Assembly: GCA_030323885.1 (NCBI GenBank)
Contig: CM059186.1
Location: 166,901,417-166,965,416, forward strand
DNA: 64,000 bases
DNA from: Branchipolynoe longqiensis
Taxonomy: Eukaryota > Annelida > Polychaeta > Phyllodocida > Polynoidae
Direction of reading: 5' to 3'
Shown here one piece after another: positions 45,441-56,070 of this stretch. Under the pieces are notes generated by a model. That model did not search any database and was not told the origin of the DNA. It worked only from the letters and a program-made list of their open reading frames with translations. Position numbers and translations under genes: made by a program. Position 1 is the first letter of the stretch, and each line of letters starts with the position of its first letter.

Positions 45441-45444
45441 CGGC

Positions 45445-46112
45445 GCGTGTACAGTGGCTGCTGGGTCGGCGCATGCACACTGCCTGCTGGGAAGGCACTT
45501 GTGAACTGGCTGCTGGGAAGGCGCGTGTGCACTGGCTGCATGTGCACTGGCTGCTGGGAAGGTGTATGTGCACTGGCTGCTGGGAAGATGCGTGCACACT
45601 GCCTGCTTCAGAAGGTGCATGCACACTGGCTGTTGGGAAGGTACATGCGCACTGGCTGTTGGGAAGGGGCATGCACACAGGCTGCTGGGAAGGTGCATGC
45701 ACACTGACTGCTGGGAAGATGCGTGGACACTCCCTGCTTCAGAAGGTGTATGGGCACTGGCTGCTGGGAAGGTGCATGCGCACTGGTTGCTGGGATGGTG
45801 TGTGTGCACTGGCTGCTGGGAAGGTGTGTATGCACTGGCTGATGGGAAGGTGCATGCGCACTGGCTGCTGGGAAGGTGCATGCACACTGGCTGCTGGGAA
45901 GGTGCATGCGCATTGGCTGCTGGGAAGGTACATGCACACTGGCTGCTGGGAAGGTGCATGCGCATTGGCTGCTGGGAAGGTACATGCACACTGGCTGTTG
46001 GGAAGGTGCATGCGCATTGGCTGCTGGGAAGGTGATTGCGCACTGGCTGCTGGGAAGGGTTGTTCGCTCTGACTCTTGGGAAGACCTGTTTCCAGTGGCT
46101 GCTGGGAAGGCG
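45445..46112. repeat. 26-bp minisatellite, about 26 copies
   Basis: CACTGGCTGCTGGGAAGGTG plus CATGCG, with units carrying CCTGCTTCAGAAGG at two places (45600 and 45733). The tryptophan/cysteine-rich frames are by-products with a 78-bp (3 x 26) period. Confidence 0.93.
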
Positions 46113-46328
46113 CGTGCCGTGTCAGGGCGCGTTGTGGCCAGCCCTGGGTGACCAGGGTGGGGCCTGGATACTCGGGCGGAAGTGGAGGCGGCTGGGATTA
46201 CTAGCTCGTCCCCGATACCAAACCTCCCCCTACCCTAGTCACCGACAACAACAGAGCCCCGCCTCTGAGGCTGCCACTATCCACAAGCACGGTCAGTGGG
46301 CGGGTGCTGGGAACTCCCCCAACATGAA

Positions 46329-46675
46329 AGTTGCATAGTCCGATAAAAATATAAAATTATCATAACCAAAGCAATTATCTAGATTTGATCCTACATATCT
46401 AACTTAGATTCTGATGCACTTATTGAACATGTGTTGCCACATAGAAGGGAATGCTTAATCAATGTAATATAATTTGTTACTGATGAAGCCCATGGTATCA
46501 GAGTTTTGCCATTCTTGCCAACATTAATGTTGAATGTTTGCACTTCAAACGCATACAAAGTTAGCGATTTAAAATGCAAATTGTTTCAAGCTAAAGCAAG
46601 GTAGAGTATAACCATCACCCTAATATATTTACCTCAGAAAATGCCAGAAACTCAAAACGATCAGACTATGCAACT
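46329..46675. mobile_element. MITE family T, complete copy
   Basis: AGTTGCATAGTCCGAT (46329-46344) and its inverted partner (46660-46675, one mismatch) bound a 347-bp AT-rich, non-coding element. The right flank is TTAA (46676-46679); the left is TGAA, one base off. It serves as the reference for the partial copies at 547, 4848, 9149, 55769 and 56071. Confidence 0.85.
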
Positions 46676-46679
46676 TTAA

Positions 46680-46935
46680 ATCCCACGCACACTCCGGGAA
46701 GGGTGTGTCGATATTTGTTTGCAACCCCACCCCCCGACCCCCCCACCCCCGTTAGAGGAGGTCAGCCTCATGTAGTCCCGGCCACATTCAGAGTCTTGCA
46801 GCTTCATCACCGCCCGATTCGTAAACACCGCTCCGCGCCCACAAATAGTTCCAGCAGAAATGAGCTGCAGGCTGTCAGCGCAACTCTATCCTTCCGCGCG
46901 TTACTCACTGTAGCGTCTCAGTAGTTCCTTCCTGT
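46680..46935. other. Unique sequence
   Basis: C-rich patch at 46728-46750. Nothing else. Confidence 0.4.
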
Positions 46936-46946
46936 ACTTATAGAAG

Positions 46947-46995
46947 ATGTTTGACCTTAGTTGTTGCCAGGATGAAAAACTCCAACAACCAACCA
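46947..46995 (+). mobile_element. SINE family A, tail-only insertion
   Basis: Only the last 49 bp of SINE A (TTGTTGCCAGGATGAAAAAC region) lie between perfect 11-bp copies of ACTTATAGAAG (46936-46946, 46996-47006). It is a bona fide 5'-truncated retroposition event rather than later decay. Confidence 0.85.
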
Positions 46996-47122
46996 ACTTA
47001 TAGAAGCCCCGAATCCACGAGTAAGTGCGCAAAGTGTTTATTAACAGATACCGCTACACATTCTGGTGCACTGTTTCTTCTTTATAACGTTGGGTTAACA
47101 CTGCAGACAAACATAATTAGGA

Positions 47123-47464
47123 CCAGATGGGGTGGTCGAATGAGTTGAGCGTCCATCTACCGTCTTGGTAGATCGTGGGATTTGAACCCACTGGTTCGAA
47201 CCCTGGCCGAGTCAAACCAATGACTTAAAACTTGATACTTGTTGTTTCCTAACCAGGCGCTTGGCATTATTATGATAAGGCAAGGATTGGTTGGCGCAGT
47301 GTCTGGATAATGTGACTGAGTGGGATATCAGATCACAGTGTTGGTGGCCTAGTCTCCCAGTGAGGCAGCACTATAAAGTCACCATGAGTGTGCACTGTCA
47401 CAAGTCGGTACCCGTCCTGATATGACCTTAGATGTTGCCAGGACGGAAAACTACAACAACCAGC
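47123..47464 (+). mobile_element. SINE family A, full-length copy
   Basis: A-box-like TGGTCGAATGAG (47133-47144), B box GGTTCGAACCC (47193-47203), full body and tail. Flanked by a perfect 13-bp duplication AACATAATTAGGA (47110-47122, 47465-47477), so a fairly young insertion. Confidence 0.93.
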
Positions 47465-47726
47465 AACATAATTAGGATGTGGGTTCTATTTATTCCATTA
47501 TGGATGTACGATGATGACGTAATATTTTGAATATCACATTCTGTAAATATATTACCACATTAAATATAGATAAACACTCTTACTTAGTCTTAGAGTATAA
47601 TATTCCCTCCATCTAGTTCACACTTACTGTAACTGTAGTAAATTAGCATAGTCTTGAACATATACATATACATTTTTAAGCGAGTGGAACAGGCAAGAGG
47701 CTAAATCATGACAGCTGAATAGGCCA

Positions 47727-48443
47727 GGGGCCGTATGCAGGAGTCAGTGTTAGCGAGGAAAAACGGTGTTTGGCGGGAATTCCGGTTTAGCGGCGAAAAA
47801 TAGTATGCATGATTCAGTGTTAGGCCTAACACCAAAGAATTAACCGGTGTTACCTTACCCCTACAAAATATTAGGTTTAGCGAGTTTATTAGGCCCAAAT
47901 CTATTCAATGCTGTCATATTTAACAGAATTACATACGCAATAAGTGAAATTTTATCAATTTAACCCTAAATTCGAAGCATTATTAAGGCTACCGCTGCAT
48001 TGGCGGAGATATTAATAGTTATATTTTCGAATCGACGAACGTAAAGTAAACAAACCGCCGCCGCCGGCTGTATGGAAAGCGACGTCGATGTGGCGGCGGC
48101 GATTTGTTTACTTTACGCTCATCGATTCGAAAATATAACTATTAATATCGCCGCCAATACGGCAGTAGCCTTAATAACGCTTCGGATTTAGGGTTAAATC
48201 AAATTTCACTTGTTGCGTATGTAATTCTGTTAAATATGATCGCATTCTGTAGATTTGAGCCTAATATCTGGCTACAAATGCAGAGGGATTTCCCAAATCT
48301 ATAAATAAATTCACGTTTAGCTATAATGAAAGTGTTATGCGCTACTGCATACGACTTGACACAGTTCCCGACGTCGGTAATAGCTAAACGGTAACAGGCT
48401 CTAACACCAAACCCCGCTAACACTGACTCCTGCATACGGCCCC
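47727..48443. mobile_element. Foldback TIR element H
   Basis: Perfect 29-bp inverted ends GGGGCCGTATGCAGGAGTCA and GTGTTAGCG at both tips. A central palindrome (47888-48265) has arms of about 175 bp that agree at most positions, around a 25-nt loop (48067-48091). No coding frame. Terminal GGGCCGTATGCA recalls PIF/Harbinger-type MITEs, as inference. No clear 3-bp target duplication. Confidence 0.85.
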
Positions 48444-49150
48444 AGGTGAGCCTGACCATTGACCGAGTTAAGTGTCAATAGTTGTGAGGTCTCATGATAA
48501 GATGCCAAGCAGAAGCACCGTTACTTGTATACTCGTTATACAGAACACACACATATATTTATATATATATATATTTACACACGTATGTATATGTTGTGGG
48601 CTTCACACATGAAGAACAATGAGATTAATTCACATTCAATACCGTGCTCACTAGGACCCTCCCACCGGGAGCCACTCCATTGGTGCTGCTGCCCCGAAGT
48701 GAACCTGGCTGCCCGCCTCTCTCTCACTCACAGATGCGCCGTCATATTAATAGTAACAGCAATGTTGAATACACACATCAGTTGCTAAGCAACCAATGCA
48801 TGGTTTTCGGACACTGGATACATTGTGAAAGTCGGCTGGTTCACCTTCTCTCGCCTGTGAGTGAACGCAGATAGACGCGGAGTAACCCCGGGCACCCCGC
48901 ACCCCGCACCCCGCATCCCGAGTAGCTTTCACGAGGTTTACTACATGTGCCTCTCCATATCTGATACAGGCATTCAGCGTGCAATATAAAGCGCGCAGTT
49001 GTATGCAGTGGTACGCTCCCATGCCACCATACAGCAAGCCTCGGCTGTACCAGGTATTGCGAATTGTAGCAATCACTTTCTACAACAACAACCAAGGTCA
49101 TTTCCGGGAAGTTAGGCCTACTATTGACTTGCGATATTACGCGCTCATGC
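48444..49150. other. Unique sequence with TA microsatellite
   Basis: ATATATATATATATTT around 48554-48578 and an 8-bp CACCCCGC repeat at 48890-48920. No gene. Confidence 0.45.
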
Positions 49151-49152
49151 CG

Positions 49153-49365
49153 TCTTTATAGTGCTGCTCTCGGAGCGACCGTGCTGCCGACCCGATATTT
49201 CACTCATTCACAATATCACACATTGCCTTCTTTTTATGTCAAGTACCAGACAAGGTCGACACGCGCAATTGTAGATATTTGGTTTAATTAGAACCCACGA
49301 CCTACGGCACTGGGAGCGGCAGCGGTGCCCACCAGTCCCTCTCGCCCGGTGCACTACTTGTGACT
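49153..49365 (-). mobile_element. Decayed SINE-A-like element
   Basis: On minus, an A-box-like TAGTGCACCGGG, B-box-like GTGGGTTCTAATT, AAACCAA linker, and a body matching ATATCGGG...AGCACTATAAAG. Alignment to SINE A is patchy, so it is either an old copy or a related family. Confidence 0.5.
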
Positions 49366-49399
49366 GTGGCGGACTGATCAGGTTACCAGACCTTTAAGC

Positions 49400-49870
49400 G
49401 TTGCTGTTTCGGAATTCCGCCCTCTGCGCATGCTCAGTAAGCACCCCGCCTATCTCTGCACGGTCAGCGCGCCCGCAGCAGGCAGTGACGTCACCGCGGG
49501 ATGCGCGCCCATCTGTAGACGCCGCCTGATACGTCAGATTGCGACCATCGCTTCCGCGTGACGTCACGCCTGACGTAGTCGCCCACTTGACTGGTCGTGA
49601 AAGGCCGACGTCAAAGCGACCGCCGACCCGCGGTCACGTGACGTCAGGCCCGGCACTGTCGGCAAGCAGCCGCTATGAGTATGAGCCGATCGCATTGTAC
49701 GCCGGAACCCGCCGGCGAGGCAGTGTGGATCGCGTGCGAGGCCGAACGGCAGACTACTTGGTAGTCTGCACCAAAGAAAACCCTGCGCAATAATCCCGCG
49801 AGCCGCCTTTTCACTGACTGCAGTGCTGCTACGCTGAGAAAGCTGCGGACCGACCACTCTATTTAAGCGG
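49400..49870. promoter_or_regulatory. CpG island with three full CREs
   Basis: TGACGTCA at 49486-49493, 49559-49566 and 49639-49646, with further ACGTCA halves at 49531 and 49607. Also CACGTG overlapping the third, GCGCATGC near 49427, and a TATA-like CTATTTAAG at about 49858. Promoter-like by motif content. No transcript or first exon can be assigned on either strand. Confidence 0.42.
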
Positions 49871-50028
49871 CGCCGAAGTGCCCGGCCCGCCCGGCCTGCA
49901 GTCGGGGCTTTGTAATTACGGCGTGCCGGACCGACTCGGGCCCCGCCCGGACAGAGGGCGGCGCAGGCCGGCGATCGGGCGGGCCGGTGTGGGGCGGAGC
50001 GGGAGGGGGGCGGCGTGGGCCTGCGCCC

Positions 50029-50410
50029 GGGGCGGTGCAGGGCGGTGCAGGGCGGTGCAGGGCGGTGCAGGGCGGTGCAGGGCGGTGCAGGGCGGTGCAG
50101 GGCGGTGCAGGGCGGTGCAGGGCGGTGCAGGGCGGTGCAGGGCGGTGCAGGGCGGTGCAGGGCGGTGCAGGGCGGTGCAGGGCGGTGCAGGGCGGTGCAG
50201 GGCGGTGCAGGGCGGTGCAGGGCGGTGCAGGGCGGTGCAGGGCGGTGCAGGGCGGTGCAGGGCGGTGCAGGGCGGTGCAGGGCGGTGCAGGGCGGTGCAG
50301 GGCGGTGCAGGGCGGTGCAGGGCGGTGCAGGGCGGTGCAGGGCGGTGCAGGGCGGTGCAGGGCGGTGCAGGGCGGTGCAGGGCGGTGCAGGGCGGTGCAG
50401 GGCGGTGCAG
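50029..50410. repeat. Perfect 10-bp GGCGGTGCAG array, 38 copies
   Basis: No mismatch across about 380 bp apart from the edges, where the right end loosens to GGTGGGGCAA. Ten bp is close to one helical turn. The homogeneity implies recent expansion or ongoing contraction and expansion. Confidence 0.97.
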
Positions 50411-50640
50411 GGTGGGGCAAGGCGGGGCAAGACGCGGCGGCAGGCGGGGGCCAGGCGCGCCGTGACGCGGGCCGAGTGGAGGCGGCGTCTGACCAGGTTC
50501 GCGTGCAACCCACCTTCCGCCCCGCACGCCACCTGCCGGCGTATGTGTGACATTAGGAAATGGGGCGTGGAATTAACCAGCGCCGCCATAGTGAGGCACG
50601 CCCTGCTCAGCGCAGATCAATCGCGGCACCATTTTACAAT
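50411..50640. other. GC-rich unique sequence
   Basis: Nothing supported. Confidence 0.35.
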
Positions 50641-50641
50641 T

Positions 50642-51120
50642 AACCCTCTCCTCCCCCTCCCCGCCACCTCCCTCCCCCCTCCCCTCCACCTCCCTCCCCC
50701 CTCCCCGCCACCTCCCTCCCGCCTCCCCTCCACCTCCCTCCCCTTCCCCTCCACCTCCCTCCGCCCTCCCCGCCACCTCCCTCCCACCTCCCCTCCACCT
50801 CCCTCCCCTTCCCCTCCACCTCCCTCCCCCCCCCCCGCCACCTCCCTCCCCCCTCCCCGCCACCTCCCTCCCCTTCCCCTCCACCCTCCCTCCCGCCTCC
50901 CCTCCACCTCCCTCCCGCCTCCCCTCCACCTCCCTCCCGCCTCCCCTCCACCTCCCTCCCGCCTCCCCTCCACCTCCCTCCCCCTCCCCGCCACCTCCCT
51001 CCCACCTCCCCTCCACCTCCCCCCCCTTCCTCTCCACCTCCTTCCCCCTCCCCTCCACCTCCTTCCCCCTCCCCTCCACCTCCCTCCCCCCCCCCCCTCC
51101 CCCCTCTCCCTCCCCTGCCT
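50642..51120. repeat. Polypyrimidine CCTCCCTCCC array
   Basis: About 22-bp units CTCCCCTCCACCTCCCTCCC with GC or C joins. Almost no purines on plus except A in CCACC and G in CCGCC. Confidence 0.92.
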
Positions 51121-51369
51121 CCCCCTCCCTTCCGCAGCTCGGTCTATTCGCTGCCCACTGCACCCAGTCATGCGCCTCCCCAACACTACTCCTCCCCACC
51201 CAGTCAATCTTCACGACTGTAAGCAATCGGTGCACTCACCTACCGCCCCCCCCCCCCCCTTACACACACACCGACACCGACACTGAGCCACCTGTAAACC
51301 CCAAACCCACAAAGTCCACCTCAAGCTGGGACGGCACCTGTAGCCGGTACCAGCTACTCAGCACTCTCA

Positions 51370-51852
51370 CAGACCACTCACACCCCCACCCCCACACCGT
51401 ACTCATCCACACTCACCCCCACCCCCACATCACACTCATCCAAACTCACCCCCACCCCCACACCATGCTCATCCACACGCACCCCCACCCCCACATCACA
51501 CTCATCCACAGTCACCCCCACATCACACTCATCCAAACTCACCCCCACCCCCACACCATACTCACCCACACTCACCCCCACCCCCACACCGTACTCATCC
51601 ACAGTCACCCCCACCCCCACATCACACTCATCCAAACTCACCCCCACCCCCACACCATACTCACCCACACTCACCCCAACCCCCACACCATGCTCATCCA
51701 CAGTCACCCCCACCCCCACATCACACTCATCCAAACTCACCCCCACCCCACACCATACTCACCCACACTCACTCCCACCCCCACACCATACTCATCCACA
51801 CTCAGTCCCACCCCCACACCATACTCACCCACTCACACCCCCACTCCCCACA
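51370..51852. repeat. About 33-bp CACCCCCACC minisatellite
   Basis: ACTCATCCACACTCACCCCC plus ACCCCCACACCAT, with subtypes ATCACACTCATCCAAACTCA and ACCCACACTC alternating. Confidence 0.93.
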
Positions 51853-52030
51853 TGTGCCCAGACGGGCTGGAGGTGCCTGCGGGTTGCGAGGTAAAAGATT
51901 GCTTTCTCGGAGATTGAGACCGTGATTCTCTATAAGAGACGGGTCGATTCGCTGCGGAGTCGCCCCGTGAAGTAGGTTTTATTTCCACTTTACCTCAGCC
52001 GCAATCCTCTCATCCGTATCCCGCATCCCG
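51853..52030. other. Unique sequence
   Basis: Nothing supported. Confidence 0.35.
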
Positions 52031-52540
52031 CCCCGCATCCCCTACCTCGCCCCTCCCACCTCGCACCCCGCACCTAGTACCCCGCATACTCCACACCCCA
52101 CACCCCCACATCTCCCACCCGCACCAGCACCCCGCATCCCTCACTCCGCATCCCACATCCCCCAGTTACCACCCCACATCCGGCACAATGCACCCCACTC
52201 ACCCCGCACAATGCACCCCACTCAACTCCGCATCCTGCAGACCTTATTCCTCATCCCCCACCCCACACCCCGCACCCTTCCACCCCACTCCCCGCATCCT
52301 ATCATCCCGCACCCTTCCACCCCACACCCCGCATCCTATCATCCCGCATCCTTTCATCCCGCATACTCTCATCCTCATCTGGCATCCTCTCATCCTGCAT
52401 TCTCTCACCAACATCCGGCATCTGCTCATCCCGCATACCGTCACCCCACACCCCGTACCCTCCCACCACAGATCCCCCATCCGCTCAACCCGCATCCCGC
52501 ATCCTCTCATCCCACATCCTCTGATCCCGCTTCCCACTTC
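52030..52540. repeat. CCCGCATCCT-type low-complexity repeat
   Basis: Irregular units of about 10-20 bp: CCCGCATCC, CCCACACC, CATCCTCTCATC. Confidence 0.82.
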
Positions 52541-52671
52541 TCCTATCGACCCCCGCTTATTCTTGCTGTGCAAATAACTAGATGTGCATTGAGGGACCGG
52601 GCCGACTGGTCCCGGCCACCAGCGCTGGGCGGGGAGCAGACACGGCTTTCCCATCTTGATTAGAACCTGTA

Positions 52672-52742
52672 TAAATATATATATATATATAAGTATATAT
52701 ATATATAAGTATATATATATATATATATATGTAGATGCATAT
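52672..52742. repeat. TA microsatellite
   Basis: Three TA runs separated by AAGTATAT. Confidence 0.93.
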
Positions 52743-52839
52743 ATATGTGGAACAGAAAGGGCAGGAGTGGCAACACGTGTCGTGTAAAGCTCGCAGCCCG
52801 GCTTCCCGAACAGCCCCGCCCCCAGACCCACACCCATCA

Positions 52840-53720
52840 ACCCCCTACGCTCCCTACCAGGCCCCTCCCAGCCCCTCCACCAACAACTCCACCAACCCCT
52901 ACACCCCCACCCATCAATCCCCCCCTACCAGTCCCCTCACATCCCCTTCACCAACAACTCCACCAGCCCCCATCAACCCCTCCCCCCCCTACCAGGCCCC
53001 TCCCAGCCCCTCCACCAACAACTCCACCAACCCCCGCACCCACACCCATCAACCCCTCCCCCCCTACCAGGCCCCTCCCAGCCCCTCCCCCAACAACTAC
53101 ACCAGCCCCTACACCCACACCCATCAATCCTCCCCTACCAGTCCCCTCCCAGCCCCTCCACCAACAACTCCACCAACCCCCGCACCCACACCCATCAACC
53201 CCCCTACAAGTCCCCTCCCAGCCCCCACCCCCCAACAACTACACCAACCCCCACACCCACACCCATCAACCCCCCTACCAGTCCCCTCCCAGCCCCCACC
53301 CCCCAACAACTACACCAACCCCCACACCCACACTCATCAAGCCCCCTACCAGGCCCCTCCCAGCCCCCACCCCCCAAAAACTACACCAACCCCCACACCC
53401 ACACACACATCAACCCCCCCCCATACCAGTCCCCTCCCAGCCCCCACCCCCCAACAACTACACCAACCCCCACACCCACACCCATCAACCCCCCCCCTAC
53501 CAGGCCCCTCCCAGCCCCCACCCCCCAACAACTACACCAACCCCCACACCCACACTCATCAACCACCCTACCAGTCCCCTCCCAGCCCCCACCGCCCAAC
53601 AACTACACCAACCCCCACACCCACACACACATCAACCCCCCCCTACCAGGCCCCTCCCAGCCCCCACCCCCCAACAACTACACCGACCCCCACACCCACC
53701 AACCTCCACCAGCCCTCACC
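52840..53720. repeat. About 70-bp C-rich minisatellite, about 12 copies
   Basis: CCCCTACCAGGCCCCTCCCA, then AACAACTACACCAACCCC and CACACCCACACCCATCAA. Unit length varies with C-run length. Confidence 0.92.
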
Positions 53721-54130
53721 AAGCCCACCAAACCCCACAACCACCAGCCCCCTACCAGCCTGTGCCGGCCCACACCAGCCCCCACCAGCCCCCGCCAGCC
53801 CACTACCAGCCCTCTACCAGCCCCACGCCCGGCCCTACAGCCCCTGATCCCCTAGCCCTCGTTGTGCGTCCAGCAGGGGGCGCCCCACCTGAGAGCGTTG
53901 CATCGGGTATGATCTACTCAGGGAGCGGCCAGCACTCACCCTTTGACCGGCCTTATGTGGTGGATGTTATATAGGTCGGCGGCCGGGGATTTGGGTGTCG
54001 GAAAAAGGGGTCAGAGCCCGGCCAATTTATTCTGGTGCCACCTCACCCCTCCCTCCTCAGTCTCTCCTCCCTCCGTACTTCCAGTCTTGCCTCTCTCCCC
54101 CGCCCTGTCTTTCCTTCTATTTCTCCATGA
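53721..54130. other. CCAGCC-rich sequence and a CTCF-like site
   Basis: CACCAGCCCC repeats to about 53830. CCAGCAGGGGGCGC at 53870-53883 is a strong plus-strand CTCF-core match. The rest is unique. Confidence 0.5.
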
Positions 54131-54134
54131 CTGC

Positions 54135-54945
54135 TTCCCGATATCCCCACCCTCCCAGTCCCACATCCCCACCCTCCCAGTCCCACATCCCCACCCTCCC
54201 ATTCCCACATCCCCACCCTCCCATCCCCACATTCCCACATCCCCACCCTCCCATTCCCACATCCCCACCCTCCCATCCCCACATTCCCACATCCCCACCC
54301 TCCCATCCCCACATTCCCACCCTCCCATCCCCACATTCCCACATCCCCACCCTCCCATCCCCACATTCCCACATCCGCACCCTCCCATTCCCACATCCCC
54401 ACCCTCCCATCCCCACATTCCCACATCCCCACCCTCCCATTCCCATATCCCCACCCTCCCATCCTCCCATTACCACATCCCCACCCTCCCATTCCCACAT
54501 TCCCACCCTCCCATTCCCACATTCATACATCCCCACCCTCCCATTCCCACATTTCCACATCCCCACCCTCCCATTCCCACATCCCCACCCTCCCATCCCC
54601 ACATTCCCACATCCCCACCCTCCCATTCCCATATCCCCACCCTCCCATCCCCACATTCCCACATCCCCACCCTCCCATTCCCACATCCCCACCCTCCCAT
54701 TCCCATATCCCCACCCTCCCATCCCCACATTCCCACATCCCCATCCTCCCATTCCCACATCCCCAGCCTCCCATTCCCACATTCCCACATCCCCACCCTC
54801 CCATTCCCACATTCCCACATCCCCACCCTCCCATTCCCACATTCCCACATTCCCACATCCCCACCCTCCCATTCCCACATCCCCACCCTCCCATCCCCAC
54901 ATCCCCACCCTCCCATACCCACATCCCCACCCTCTCATTCCCTGG
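54135..54945. repeat. ACATCCCCACCCTCCCATTCCC array
   Basis: About 11- and 22-bp units (CCCACATTCC, CCCACCCTCC) for 0.8 kb. Glycine/tryptophan frames on minus are by-products. Confidence 0.94.
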
Positions 54946-55309
54946 CTCCCCCACCCCATCCCCTCTCAGCTTCTCTCTCCCGGCCTCCCCACCCTCCCAT
55001 TCCTCCACCCCATCCCCTCTCACCTTCTCTCTCCCGGCCTCCCCACCCACTCATCTCCACATCCCCCCTCTCGTTGCTTGGGGCCCTCTCTCCCTGCCGC
55101 CCCAACCCCCTTCCCCAGATCCCGCCCCTCTCGGTCCTTTCCTCCCGCACCCCACCCCTCTCACCCTCCTCCCCTTGCCCCCTCCCTCCCCCCACCCCTC
55201 GGTCCCCCACACGCGTGATTTAGAACTACTTTTATCTGGCCCTCCTTTGCTGGTCAACGAAGCGAGATGCGACCACAGGTTGGGCAGACAACGGGGCGAC
55301 CTGGGCGAG
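54946..55309. other. C/T-rich low-complexity and unique DNA
   Basis: A 70-bp CCCCATCCCCTCTCASCTTC segment occurs twice (54955 and 55010). No gene. Confidence 0.5.
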
Positions 55310-55705
55310 GGCCTGTTGCCGGGGCAGGGCTGACTGGGGCAGAGGTGGACTGAGGCAGTGTCTCACTGAGGAAGGGGTGGATTGGGGAAGCGCCTGACTG
55401 GGGCAGGCGTGGATTGGGGCAGTGCCTGACTGGGGAGGGGTGGACTGGGGCAGTGCTTGACTGGGGCAGGGTTGGAATGGGGCAATGCCTGATTGGGGCA
55501 AGGTTGACTGGGGCAGGGCAAATAGGGGCAGGGCTAATAGGGGCAGTGTCTGACTTGGGCAGTGTCCAACTGGTTCAGAGCTGGCTGGGGCAGAGCTGGC
55601 TTGGGCAGGGCTGAATGGAGCAGGGCTGACTGGGGTAGGGCTAACTGGGGCAGGGCTGACTGGAGCAAGGCTGACTCGGGCAGGGCTAGCTGGCTGAGTG
55701 GTTGA
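55310..55705. repeat. 15-bp GGGCAGGGCTGACTG minisatellite
   Basis: 15-30-bp units with GGATTG, GGACTG and GGAATG variants on the left half. Confidence 0.9.
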
Positions 55706-55768
55706 CTGCACCTTGTCCAGTCTCCTGTACCTAATGCATGGCGGAGTGTGTGCCAACAGGGTCCGGGA

Positions 55769-55925
55769 TTAAATTTGCATAGTCCGATGAAATATTTATT
55801 TTTCAAAACCAAAAGATGTATCTTAATTTGATTATATATATATCCATCTCAGATATTGGTGCATTAACCAGTGATTTAGGACAGGATATATAGAATAATC
55901 AGTGAATTTACTACCTCATCCTACT
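55769..55925 (+). mobile_element. MITE family T, left-end fragment
   Basis: TTAA (55769-55772), ATTTGCATAGTCCGATGAA, then CAAAACCAAAAG and TTAATTTGAT as in the other left ends. Homology fades by about 55925. Confidence 0.75.
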
Positions 55926-56070
55926 TTGAGAAAGCCATCACACGGGGAAGCCATTAACCACTTAGGTAAATCTCATGGCCGTTTAGCCTTGACCCTCATT
56001 CCAAGTACCTAGTCAGGTTCCAGGATGTACAGTGGTGGTATTGCTGGCACCATAGCCTGGGCTGACATAA

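Noticed and set aside
53943..55223. 426-codon and 407-codon H/P/S-rich frames
   Set aside because: By-product of CCCACATCC repeats, and two frames of the same strand are equally long.
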